Source: HyVt-477 sp965224605 (GTDB lineage Bacteria > Pseudomonadota > Gammaproteobacteria > Thiotrichales > Thiotrichaceae). From it: a DNA stretch of 64,000 bases. Within the stretch, counting starts at the first letter, position 1; each line of letters starts with the position of its first letter. Where the stretch lies: NCBI GenBank assembly GCA_965224605.1, contig CBDCZP010000006.1:62001-126000 (forward strand), in the 5' to 3' direction. Below the pieces are notes generated by a model. The model was not told the DNA's origin. It did no database searches and was given only the letters and a program-made list of their open reading frames with translations. Both the position numbers and the translations under genes were made by a program. Positions 43,565-52,107 of the stretch are shown piece after piece.

Positions 43565-43601
43565 GGCGGGAGTCGTGGGTGAGGTGGGAGTCGTGGGTGA
43601 G
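43547..43601 (+). repeat. 18-19-bp tandem repeat, three copies, across the dppC-like stop codon
   Basis: The unit GYGGGAGTCGTGGGTGAG occurs at 43566-43583 and 43584-43601, with a first variant copy GCGGGAGTAGTTGGGTGAG at 43547-43565. The permease C-terminus KAGVVG and its TGA are encoded in the first copy. The second and third copies form the spacer before the ATPase ATG (43611). The unit is G-rich on the plus strand. Confidence 0.85.
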
Positions 43602-43610
43602 GAATATAGG

Positions 43611-45272
43611 ATGAGTCATCAATTACTTGATAAAAACCTGCTGCAGGTAGAAAACCTACAAACCTGGCTGCAATCAGCAGGTGAAACAATCAAGGCTGTA
43701 GAAGGCGTTAGTTTTTCCATTGAGAAAGGAAAGACTTTCTGCTTAGTAGGTGAGTCTGGAAGCGGGAAGTCTATTACTGCACTCTCCATTATTCAGTTAT
43801 TACCCGAAGGTATTAGCTCTCACCCTAGCGGCAAAATTCACTTTGATTGGCGTAAAGATAACGGTGACCACGAACTAGTGGATATGCTACAACTGAATGA
43901 TGCAGGGTTGTGTGATATTCGTGGTTCGCGCATAGCGATGATTTTTCAAGAGCCAATGAGTTCATTAAATCCGGTCTATAGCATTGGCGAACAAATCACA
44001 GAAGCACTATTGCTGCACCACCACGACATGTCTGAAAGCGAAGCTAAATCTCGTGCTTTGCAAGCCATGAATGATGTGCAAATAAAGAAAGCTGAAAGCC
44101 GCTTTGATAACTATCCGCACCAACTATCAGGTGGGCAGAGACAGCGTGTCATGATTGCTATGGCATTGGCTTGTGAACCTGATTTACTGATTGCTGATGA
44201 ACCGACCACAGCGCTGGATGTGACGGTACAAGCTGAAATTCTCAAGCTGATACGCGAGTTACAAGAACGTAACAACATGAGTGTGTTATTTATCACTCAT
44301 GACTTTGGAGTGGTTGCGCAAATCGCCCATAAAGTCGGGGTCATGAAGCAGGGTAAACTGGTGGAAGTCGGTGAAACCCAACAAGTTCTCAGACAGCCAC
44401 AGCATGATTATAGCAAGAAGTTATTGGCGGCTGTTCCGGAAAACTTACCACGCCGGGAAAAAAATTCTCAGAGAGTGGAGAATCAACAAGCACTGATAGA
44501 AGTAAAAAGCCTGGATGTATTTTTTCCTATCCGTAAAGGCTTGTTACAACGCGTAGTGGATCACGTCAGAGCTGTTGATGATGTCAGTTTGACGATTAAT
44601 AAGGGTAAAGTGGTTGCTTTGGTGGGCGAATCAGGGAGCGGTAAAACGACATTGGGTCGCGCTATTTTACAGCTGCAACAGCCCACTGCTGGCAGTGTGA
44701 AAATACAGGGTACTGAGCTAGTCGGGCTTTCCAATAAAGAGCTGCGTCCGTGGCGACGAAAAATGCAAATCGCCTTTCAAGACCCACAATCTTCTCTTAA
44801 TCCACGATTGTTGGTAGCAACGGCTCTCACTGAGCCGATGAAAGTACACAACATGGGTAAAGACGATGAAGAACGTATTGAGTTAGCAGCAGAAGTATTA
44901 CAATCTGTTCAACTGAAGCGCGATTATTTGTGGCGTTATCCACACGAGTTTTCAGGTGGGCAACGACAACGTATTGGTTTGGCTCGTGCATTAGTGCTTA
45001 ATCCGGAGTTTATTGTCTGTGATGAAATCACTAGTGCTTTAGATGTGTCTGTGCAGGCCGAGGTGTTAGAGCTATTGCTGGAAATCCGCGAACAGCGCGA
45101 TCTAACGCTACTTTTTATCACTCATAATATTTCAGTCGTTGAATATTTAAGTGATGAAACCGTAGTAATGAAGGATGGCAAGATTGTCGAACAAGGGTTA
45201 ACAGAAGATGTTTGTGGTAATCCGCAACAGGCCTATACAAAGAAATTGATAGAAGCTGTTCCTCGCTTGTAA
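43611..45272 (+). CDS. Dipeptide-type ABC transporter ATPase, DppD-DppF fusion
   Basis: 553 aa with two complete ABC cassettes. Cassette one: Walker A GESGSGKSIT, signature LSGGQRQRVMIAMAL, Walker B LLIADEPTTALD. Cassette two: GESGSGKTTLGRAI, FSGGQRQRIGLARAL, FIVCDEITSALD. Each is followed by an oppD/F C-terminal segment (QHDYSKKLLAAVPE and QQAYTKKLIEAVPRL). This single-chain layout is like YejF/GsiA-type ATPases. A longer open frame starts at 43557, within the tandem repeat. I chose ATG 43611 because the protein then begins MSHQLLDKNLLQVENL, with AGGAATATAGG upstream. Confidence 0.93.
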   Translation: MSHQLLDKNLLQVENLQTWLQSAGETIKAVEGVSFSIEKGKTFCLVGESGSGKSITALSIIQLLPEGISSHPSGKIHFDWRKDNGDHELVDMLQLNDAGLCDIRGSRIAMIFQEPMSSLNPVYSIGEQITEALLLHHHDMSESEAKSRALQAMNDVQIKKAESRFDNYPHQLSGGQRQRVMIAMALACEPDLLIADEPTTALDVTVQAEILKLIRELQERNNMSVLFITHDFGVVAQIAHKVGVMKQGKLVEVGETQQVLRQPQHDYSKKLLAAVPENLPRREKNSQRVENQQALIEVKSLDVFFPIRKGLLQRVVDHVRAVDDVSLTINKGKVVALVGESGSGKTTLGRAILQLQQPTAGSVKIQGTELVGLSNKELRPWRRKMQIAFQDPQSSLNPRLLVATALTEPMKVHNMGKDDEERIELAAEVLQSVQLKRDYLWRYPHEFSGGQRQRIGLARALVLNPEFIVCDEITSALDVSVQAEVLELLLEIREQRDLTLLFITHNISVVEYLSDETVVMKDGKIVEQGLTEDVCGNPQQAYTKKLIEAVPRL

Positions 45273-45460
45273 ATAAGTACAAGTTATGGGTATACATTGG
45301 TGAGGGAGGATAGGAAATGGTGAACCTTCGATCACAAGATTGTTTGTAACAAAAAATTGAGCGGTATCTTTTGTATAATCCCTAGCGGTTTCTGAAAACT
45401 ACATAGTTAAATGACCGAAGATTCTGTGGTTAATTTAGCAGTTTTCGTTCGCGAGTGTAC

Positions 45461-45482
45461 CTACTAGAACTAGTAGTTTTCT
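45461..45482 (+). terminator. Candidate terminator of the peptide transporter operon
   Basis: Stem CTACTAG / CTAGTAG around AA, with the closing pair opened to give a four-base loop, then TTTTCT. It lies about 190 bp after the ATPase stop. AT-rich and short, so moderate support only. Confidence 0.4.
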
Positions 45483-45503
45483 AGTCAAAAATTAAACAAA
45501 CCT

Positions 45504-45812
45504 CTATTTTACCGTGATATATTGTCCCAGAATGGCTTTAACAACCGCATGAGTTTTATTAGCCGCATCCAGTTTTTTGATCGCATTTTTGGTATGAAAG
45601 TGGACAGTGTGTTCCGATGTATTTAGGATTTCAGCAATTTCACTGGCTGTTTTTCCAATGGCGGCCCAACTAAGGCATTCACCTTCTCTTCGCGTAATAG
45701 GTGATTTATCTGCCGGTTTTTGTTGGTATCTTCTATTTTGAATAGATCGAATATTCGATGTGGGATCAAAAGCACTACTAGATTTTATTAATTCACTAGA
45801 GCTGGTTTTCAT
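45504..45812 (-). CDS. LuxR-type HTH protein without sensory domain
   Basis: 102 aa. After a low-complexity start (SSSELIKSSSAFDPTSN), the whole C-terminus is a GerE/LuxR HTH: SPITRREGECLSWAAIGKTA, then SEIAEILNTSEHTVHFHTKNAIKKL. The pattern ReaLpW-GKt-EI is closest to quorum-sensing LuxR proteins, but the autoinducer-binding domain (about 160 aa) is missing. It could be a short stand-alone regulator or a relic. The gene has its own ATG with GAAGGGA upstream, and no partner luxI lies in the window. Confidence 0.8.
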   Translation of the reverse strand: MKTSSSELIKSSSAFDPTSNIRSIQNRRYQQKPADKSPITRREGECLSWAAIGKTASEIAEILNTSEHTVHFHTKNAIKKLDAANKTHAVVKAILGQYITVK

Positions 45813-45960
45813 GGTGTGTCCCTTCTCATGATCAGTCGATACAACTAAAGACTTACCACATGATGCATGGCATCCCTATTATTTGCAAGTATTAGAGCAC
45901 CTTATAACAGAGGGGAGTTGTTGAAATGAAGGTTTGAATGAAAGTTTTGAAATGAAAAGT

Positions 45961-45978
45961 GGGGGCTTTTCAGCCCCC
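45961..45978 (-). terminator. Terminator downstream of the glycine-zipper gene
   Basis: GC-rich stem GGGGGC-TTTTCA-GCCCCC. On the minus strand it is followed by ACTTTTC, 60 bp past the stop of the gene at 46039. On the plus strand it is followed by TTATTATT, so it may act in both directions. Confidence 0.8.
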
Positions 45979-46038
45979 TTATTATTGTTAGTATTCTGTG
46001 TATGCCGAGAAGTATTCCTGTTCTCGAATACGTTCGTT

Positions 46039-46524
46039 CTAGCGTACTGCTACCCACTGCCCGCTGGCATCTTTACATGCCCGACCTTTAACTTGCTGTA
46101 AACGTCCATCAATGTACGCATCCATTGTATAATCACGGCAAACGCTTTGCTGACCATTGACAGGTGCGTTGTAGGTGTTGGTTGGCGTAACGGTGTATTG
46201 GTTATTAGTTTGTGGCTCTGTCCAGGTGGTAGGTTGATGATCAGGCGCTCGATCCAGCGCGTAATTGGTGCGCTGACGACTTTGATTGTTCATTGCACTA
46301 CCCACATAGCCACCAATAATTGCACCCAGAATGGTGGCAGCTGTTTTACCTCTGCCTTTTCCGAATTGATGTCCAACTACGCCACCAATGACGGAACCCG
46401 CGATAATTCTTGCCTGATCGTTAGTAATCCCACCACCGCTACCATTAGGGCCTGATGCACATCCTGATATAATAAGAGTCGATGCTAGTGTTCCTGTCAG
46501 CAGACCTTTAGAAATAATGTTCAT
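46039..46524 (-). CDS. Glycine-zipper 2TM lipoprotein (SlyB/17-kDa antigen-like)
   Basis: 161 aa. The signal peptide ends in the lipobox LIISGCAS (Cys22), predicting an outer-membrane lipoprotein. The glycine zipper AGSVIGGVVGHQFGKGRGK, then ATILGAIIGGYVGSAM, forms two short helices. A Gln/Thr/Asn-rich linker leads to a C-terminal domain with QQSVCRDYTMDAYIDGRLQQ and GRACKDASGQW, whose two Cys could form a disulfide. The family contributes to envelope integrity. GGAGAATATGA gives a good ribosome site, and a GC-rich terminator follows. Confidence 0.85.
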   Translation of the reverse strand: MNIISKGLLTGTLASTLIISGCASGPNGSGGGITNDQARIIAGSVIGGVVGHQFGKGRGKTAATILGAIIGGYVGSAMNNQSRQRTNYALDRAPDHQPTTWTEPQTNNQYTVTPTNTYNAPVNGQQSVCRDYTMDAYIDGRLQQVKGRACKDASGQWVAVR

Positions 46525-46628
46525 TCATATTCTCCAAATTTTTTATGTGTTGTTGTTTGTTTGTATTTATTGCTTATCGAATTATATATAAGCTATTTAT
46601 TGATTCTAAAAATTACGACAGGGCTTGT

Positions 46629-47711
46629 TCAGGAAGGTTCAATAGTTTTTTTGCAGCTGGAGCCAGCATGACAAAGTAATTCATAGCTTATTGTTTCAGC
46701 TGATTGGGCAACATCGTCTATGTTGATGTTTTTCCCCCAGAGTTCTACGAGGTTGCCTATTTCAGCGTCGATATGGGTAAGGTCTATAACGATGAGATCC
46801 ATAGAAACTCGTCCTAATGTTTGTGTTCTCGTTCCTTTTAAAAATACAGGTGTACCGCTTGCAGCATGGCGTGGATAACCATCAGCATAGCCACAGGCTA
46901 CTACTCCTACGTGCATGTCATGTGGACAAGCCCAGGTCGATCCATAACCAATAGCATCGCCTTTTTTGAGCGCGTGGAGGGCAATTAATGGAGCCGTTAA
47001 CGTCATACTGGCTTGCAGATTAAAGTGCTCTCGGTTTTTGTTATTGATAGGTGAAGAGCCGTAAATCATAATGCCGGGACGAACCCAATCTTTGTGCGAA
47101 CTTTCCCAGCCAAGAATGCCGGCTGAGTTTGCTATGGTCTTGGTGGCCGATAATGTTCGGGTATGATGATCGAAAGTTTCGATCTGCTGGTGGGTATAGT
47201 CGTTTTTCATGTCGTCTGCACAAGCTAGGTGTGTCATTAGCCAGACATCCGTATGCACATTTGGATGAGACTGTAGTTTTTCATAGTCATTTTTGGCACG
47301 TGAGGCTGCTATCCCTAGTCGATGCATTCCGGTATCAAGTTTTAGGGCAACTTTTACCTTACCCGGTGAAGATACTGCATCCAGTAAATGCAGTTGGTTC
47401 TCATCATGAAAGACCAAACGAATATCTTTTTCTTCAGCTATTTTGATGTCTTCAAAGGACTGCGGCCCCTGAATGACCAATAAAGTAGATGTTATTTTTG
47501 CTTCGCGAAGTGCAAGTGCTTCAGACATGCAGGCAACGATAAAGCCATCCGCCAGGTCTTGTAATGTAGTTGCCGTATTAATGATCCCATGCCCATAGGC
47601 ATCTGCCTTGATGGCAGGCATTATTTTTGCTGTTGGAGCTGCTTGTTTGGCGACCAATAGATTATGGCGCAAAGCCGCAGAATGTATGGTAATGCGAGCG
47701 GGTCGGGACAT
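46629..47711 (-). CDS. alr: Alanine racemase
   Basis: 360 aa PLP enzyme giving D-alanine for peptidoglycan. MPAIKADAYGHGI holds the PLP lysine near residue 34. AIGYGSTWACP carries the catalytic tyrosine, and RVSMDLIVIDLTHID the active-site Met-Asp region. It ends with SCKKTIEPS. It lies 16 bp downstream of dnaB on the same strand, the common gammaproteobacterial dnaB-alr order. Confidence 0.95.
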   Translation of the reverse strand: MSRPARITIHSAALRHNLLVAKQAAPTAKIMPAIKADAYGHGIINTATTLQDLADGFIVACMSEALALREAKITSTLLVIQGPQSFEDIKIAEEKDIRLVFHDENQLHLLDAVSSPGKVKVALKLDTGMHRLGIAASRAKNDYEKLQSHPNVHTDVWLMTHLACADDMKNDYTHQQIETFDHHTRTLSATKTIANSAGILGWESSHKDWVRPGIMIYGSSPINNKNREHFNLQASMTLTAPLIALHALKKGDAIGYGSTWACPHDMHVGVVACGYADGYPRHAASGTPVFLKGTRTQTLGRVSMDLIVIDLTHIDAEIGNLVELWGKNINIDDVAQSAETISYELLCHAGSSCKKTIEPS

Positions 47712-47727
47712 CTATTTAGCCTGCTTA

Positions 47728-49092
47728 TTATTCCGGCATGTACACATTGGGTGAGAAATTTTCAAAACGCGTATATTTACCCAGAAAGGTTAGTTGAACT
47801 TTTCCAATGGGACCATTTCTTTGCTTGGCAATGATAACCTCAGCCATGCCTTTTTGTTCTGTTTCGGGGTTATACACTTCATCTCGATAGATAAACATAA
47901 TGACATCAGCATCCTGCTCAATCGCTCCCGATTCTCTCAGGTCAGACATAATAGGGCGTTTATTAGGGCGCTGTTCAAGGCTTCGATTGAGCTGAGAAAG
48001 CACCACGATAGGCACATCCAGTTCTTTAGCCAAGGCTTTGAGAGACCGGGAAATAGCCGAGACCTCGTTGGTTCGGTTTTCGTTTTGTCCGGCATTACCT
48101 TCCATTAATTGTAGATAATCCAGCACTATCAATCCAAGGTCACCATGCTCGCGTACTAAACGACGCGCTCTCCCTCTCACCTCATTTGGGCTTAAACCCG
48201 CACTATCATCAATATAAAGTGGCACGTCAGAAAAGAGTTTCACAGCAGTAGCTATGCGCGGCCAGTCTTCTTCTAATAAACGACCATTTCGTAAACGTGT
48301 TTGGTCAACACGTCCCATGGACGATAACAAACGCATGGTCAGTTGCTCGCCAGGCATTTCCAGTGAAAACACAGCAGTAGGGATTTTTTTATGAGCGGAT
48401 GCAAACTCCGCAATATTCATCGCTAATGTTGTTTTCCCCATAGAGGGTCGACCTGCAATAATAATCAAATCACCTTTTTGCAAGCCGTTGGTTAGTTCAT
48501 CAAGATCATCGTAACCCGTAGGTACACCCGTAATTCCTTCGCCATTTTTACCCAGTTCTTCAATTTGCGCCAGAGTATTTTTCATAATGCTGCGCACGGG
48601 TCGAAAACCTTGCTCCTGACGCATGCCCTGCTCTGCAATTTCGAATACTTTGCCCTCGGCAATGTCGAGAATATCTCGACTATCCTGATCACCGGGGTTA
48701 AAAGCCATGTCTGAAATATCGGTACCGACACTAATTAATTGTCGCAAAATAGATTTTTCACGCACGATTTTGGCATAAGCCGTAATATTAGCAGCACTAG
48801 GGGTGTCTTTAGCTAGTGTGCCAAGATAGGCTAATCCACCTGCATCTTCCAAGTCGCTCCGAGTCTTTAGCCAGTCCGAGAGCGTTACCACGTCGTAAGG
48901 TTGCTGGTCTTCGGCCAAATGGACGATTGAGCGGAAGATCAGCCGATGATCCTGGCGATAAAAATCTTGTTCACAGACACGGTCTGCAACTTGATCCCAG
49001 GCGTTATTATCGAGCAACAAACCACCCAGAACAGATTGTTCGGCTTCGATGGAATGTGGCGGAGTTTTGAGTGATTCGATTGTCTCTGGCAT
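47728..49092 (-). CDS. dnaB: Replicative DNA helicase DnaB
   Basis: 454 aa. The N-terminal helical domain (PPHSIEAEQSVLGGLLLDNN) is followed by the RecA-like helicase domain. Walker A is GRPSMGKTTLAMNIA and Walker B LGLIVLDYLQLM. SDLRESGAIEQDADVIMFIYR is the H4/arginine-finger region. No intein is inserted. It is divergent from the amidotransferase gene with only 47 bp between their starts, so the promoters overlap or face each other. Confidence 0.96.
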   Translation of the reverse strand: MPETIESLKTPPHSIEAEQSVLGGLLLDNNAWDQVADRVCEQDFYRQDHRLIFRSIVHLAEDQQPYDVVTLSDWLKTRSDLEDAGGLAYLGTLAKDTPSAANITAYAKIVREKSILRQLISVGTDISDMAFNPGDQDSRDILDIAEGKVFEIAEQGMRQEQGFRPVRSIMKNTLAQIEELGKNGEGITGVPTGYDDLDELTNGLQKGDLIIIAGRPSMGKTTLAMNIAEFASAHKKIPTAVFSLEMPGEQLTMRLLSSMGRVDQTRLRNGRLLEEDWPRIATAVKLFSDVPLYIDDSAGLSPNEVRGRARRLVREHGDLGLIVLDYLQLMEGNAGQNENRTNEVSAISRSLKALAKELDVPIVVLSQLNRSLEQRPNKRPIMSDLRESGAIEQDADVIMFIYRDEVYNPETEQKGMAEVIIAKQRNGPIGKVQLTFLGKYTRFENFSPNVYMPE

Positions 49093-49139
49093 GTAAACAT
49101 CTTACCATGTGAACATCTTCAAAGAGTATGGAAATTTAT

Positions 49140-50921
49140 ATGTGTGGAATCTGTGGCGAGTACAAATTGGATGGGTCTTTGCCTAGCTTAGATCATATCC
49201 AGAAAATGATGGAGAAACTGGAGCAGCGAGGGCCAGATCATGCAGGAACCTATTCCGATGGTGCTTTAGCTTTTGGTCATCGTCGTTTATCTATTATTGA
49301 TTTGTCGGAGAAATCTAATCAGCCAATGGTGGATGCTCAAACTAGTCTGGCACTGGTTTTTAATGGCACGATTTATAATCATCCCGAATTGCGTGAAGAG
49401 TTAAAAGCTAAAGGACATAGCTTTGCATCAACAGGTGATACCGAAGTGATTCTTAAAGCGTATGCGCAATGGGGCGTCGATTGCGTAAAAAGGTTTTCGG
49501 GTATGTTTGCTATTGCGATCTGGGATATGCGCAAGAAAACATTATTCTTGGCGCGCGATCGCATGGGTATTAAGCCTTTGTACTATACATTTGTGGAAGA
49601 TGGCTTTAGGTTTGCATCTAACATCCAAGCTTTACTGGACACTAGCGGCATTGATACAAATATTGATTCTGCCGCATTACACAACCTGTTTTCATTGCAT
49701 GCTGTAGTTCCAGCACCTCGCACCATTCTTAAAGGCGTAAAAAAGCTAGAACCTGCTCATAGCTTATTGATCAAAGAAAATGGTGAGCAAACACTCAGCC
49801 GTTATTGGACTTTAGAAGCTAAACGCCCCCAAGAATCACGTACAGATGAAGAATGGACTGAAGCCATACATGAAGCCTTGAAAAAAGCCGTTAGCCGTCG
49901 CAATAAAATATCTGATGTTCCCGTAGGTGTATTGCTTTCTGGAGGGTTGGACTCCAGCTTACTAGTGGGATTACTAGCTGAAATAGGCATAGAAGACATA
50001 CGGACTTTCACTATCGGTTTTGATGATCAGCCTGAAGAAAAAGGCAATGAATATGAGTTTTCTGATGCGGTAGTTGAGCGATTCAATACCACTCATCATA
50101 AAGTGCATATTCCGAATGAAATGACCTTGAAAAGATTACCTGAGGCTGTAGCAAATATGGCTGAACCTATGTTTGGTCAAGATGCGATCGGTTTTTATTT
50201 ACTTTCCGAACAAGTTGCTAAAGAAGTCAAAGTCGTGCAGTCCGGACAAGGTGCAGATGAAGTCTTCGGCGGTTATTTTTGGTATCCGCAAATGCAAGCC
50301 AGTTATAAAGAAAATGGTGATGCGTTAGAAAGTTTTCGTATGCACTATTTTGATCGTGATCATGATGAAATGATACAAACGTTAACGCCTGAGTATATTG
50401 ATAGAGACTTCACAGCGGAGTTAATCAAGCCTTTGTTAGAAACCACTCATGCTGATGATTATATTGATGCCGTGCTACGAGCCGATACCACCACATTAAT
50501 TGTTGATGACCCAGTAAAACGAGTGGACAATATGACGATGGCTTGGGGTTTAGAAGCACGAGTGCCTTTTCTGGATCATGAGCTAGTAGAGCTTGCAGCA
50601 GCTATGCCTGCTGAAATGAAGCTACGGGATCATGGTAAATATGTATTGAAAAAGATTTCCAGAGGACTAGTTCCTGATAGTGTTATAGACCGGCCTAAAG
50701 GCTATTTCCCTGTGCCTGCACTCAAGTTTGTACGTGGGGAGTTTCTTGATTTTATGCAAGATATTCTTAACTCTCAAACGTGTAGAGAGCGCGGTATTTA
50801 TCAACGTAGCTATGTGGATAAGCTATTAAAAAAACCAGAAGACTACTTAACACGTATCAAAGGTAGCAAGCTTTGGCACATGGCATTGTTAGAGTTCTGG
50901 CTGCAAACTAACGGACTTTGA
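49140..50921 (+). CDS. N-acetylglutaminylglutamine amidotransferase-like protein (AsnB superfamily)
   Basis: 593 aa from ATG 49140. An in-frame ATG at 49128 would add MEIY before the catalytic Cys2, which must follow Met directly. MCGICGEYKLDG and GHRRLSIIDLSEKSNQPM mark the glutaminase domain. LLSGGLDSSLLVGLLAE is the PP-loop. FHAVVPAPRTILKGVKKL, DPVKRVDNMTMAWGLEARVP and RPKGYFPVPALKFVRGEFLD match the family that completes the osmolyte N-acetylglutaminylglutamine amide. The usual partner, a GNAT/ATP-grasp synthetase (Ngg), is not in the window; srkA follows after 3 bp instead. Distinct from the two polysaccharide-type paralogues. Confidence 0.85.
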   Translation: MCGICGEYKLDGSLPSLDHIQKMMEKLEQRGPDHAGTYSDGALAFGHRRLSIIDLSEKSNQPMVDAQTSLALVFNGTIYNHPELREELKAKGHSFASTGDTEVILKAYAQWGVDCVKRFSGMFAIAIWDMRKKTLFLARDRMGIKPLYYTFVEDGFRFASNIQALLDTSGIDTNIDSAALHNLFSLHAVVPAPRTILKGVKKLEPAHSLLIKENGEQTLSRYWTLEAKRPQESRTDEEWTEAIHEALKKAVSRRNKISDVPVGVLLSGGLDSSLLVGLLAEIGIEDIRTFTIGFDDQPEEKGNEYEFSDAVVERFNTTHHKVHIPNEMTLKRLPEAVANMAEPMFGQDAIGFYLLSEQVAKEVKVVQSGQGADEVFGGYFWYPQMQASYKENGDALESFRMHYFDRDHDEMIQTLTPEYIDRDFTAELIKPLLETTHADDYIDAVLRADTTTLIVDDPVKRVDNMTMAWGLEARVPFLDHELVELAAAMPAEMKLRDHGKYVLKKISRGLVPDSVIDRPKGYFPVPALKFVRGEFLDFMQDILNSQTCRERGIYQRSYVDKLLKKPEDYLTRIKGSKLWHMALLEFWLQTNGL

Positions 50922-50924
50922 TTT

Positions 50925-51929
50925 ATGACAACAGACAATGCAATAGACAACGAAGTAGCTTCTTTTGTAGGCTTAACGCCCGACACCATGCTAGATGCTA
51001 TCGAAGCAGAGGGCATTCGTTGCGATGGTCGTTTTCTAGCGCTAAATAGCTATGAAAACCGGGTGTATCAAATTGGTGTAGAAGACGGGGATGCTTTGGT
51101 TGCCAAATTCTATCGTCCAAACCGGTGGACAGATGAGGCTATTCTGGAAGAGCATCAATATACCTTAGACTTGGCAGAACAGGAGATACCGGTTATTCCT
51201 CCTGTCGTCAATGCTCAAGGCCGGACATTACATAAACAAGGAGACTTTCGTTTCTCATTATACTTGAATCGTGGAGGACGAGCTTTAGAGCTAGATAATG
51301 CAGATCAACTTGAGCAGTTAGGGCGGTTTATTGGCAGAATACATGCATTGGGAGCTACCAAGGATTTCCAACATCGTCCTGTACTGGATATCGAGAGTTT
51401 TGGTGTGAAATCCAGAGCTTTTTTGCTGGATAATGATTTTATACCTGATTACCTAAACGAATCTTATTCAACACTCACCCGTGATTTGCTAGATCAAATA
51501 CGGCAGGCATTTGAAACTACAGGTAACTTTACTTCAATACGTTTGCATGGTGATTGTCACCCTGGAAATATTCTCTATCGTGAAGACATCCCTCATATCG
51601 TAGACTTTGACGATGCAAGAACAGGCCCTGCGATACAGGATTTATGGATGTTTCTCTCCGGTGATCGAGAATATATGCAAGCTCGTTTGGGTGACTTATT
51701 GGTGGGTTATGAGCAATTTTACGAATTTGATCCACGAGAGCTAAACTTATTAGAAGCTTTACGAACCCTGCGTATGATTCATTATGCAGCATGGCTGGCT
51801 TCACGTTGGGAAGATACCGCATTTCCCCATGCATTCCCCTGGTTTAATACTATTAATTATTGGGAGGATCATATCCTCACGTTGCGAGAGCAAGCCGCAG
51901 CATTGAATGAGCGACCTCTGATTTGGTGA
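50925..51929 (+). CDS. srkA: Stress response kinase A (SrkA/YihE)
   Basis: 334 aa APH-fold protein kinase that in E. coli protects against envelope and other stress. N-lobe: LALNSYENRVYQIGVEDGDALVAKFYRPNRW (positions about 40-70), carrying the ATP-binding strand and lysine. Catalytic loop: RLHGDCHPGNILYRE. Metal site: HIVDFDDARTGPAIQDLW. The C-terminal WFNTINYWEDHI matches the SrkA signature. It lies 3 bp after the amidotransferase gene and is probably co-transcribed with it; in E. coli it precedes dsbA. Confidence 0.93.
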   Translation: MTTDNAIDNEVASFVGLTPDTMLDAIEAEGIRCDGRFLALNSYENRVYQIGVEDGDALVAKFYRPNRWTDEAILEEHQYTLDLAEQEIPVIPPVVNAQGRTLHKQGDFRFSLYLNRGGRALELDNADQLEQLGRFIGRIHALGATKDFQHRPVLDIESFGVKSRAFLLDNDFIPDYLNESYSTLTRDLLDQIRQAFETTGNFTSIRLHGDCHPGNILYREDIPHIVDFDDARTGPAIQDLWMFLSGDREYMQARLGDLLVGYEQFYEFDPRELNLLEALRTLRMIHYAAWLASRWEDTAFPHAFPWFNTINYWEDHILTLREQAAALNERPLIW

Positions 51930-52107
51930 TTATTCTGGTTTAGCAAACTCGAATGAAACCAGACGTGAAGCATTTTCAAGTAGGATAGGTGTTCGCATTT
52001 TGGGGGTATAACATTAAAAATCATCATCTATTTATGATTCATGCAAAAAGTCTCAATGGTCTCTTCAAAAAACATTTCGTTTGGTGGACGCTTTCACCAA
52101 TTTGTAC

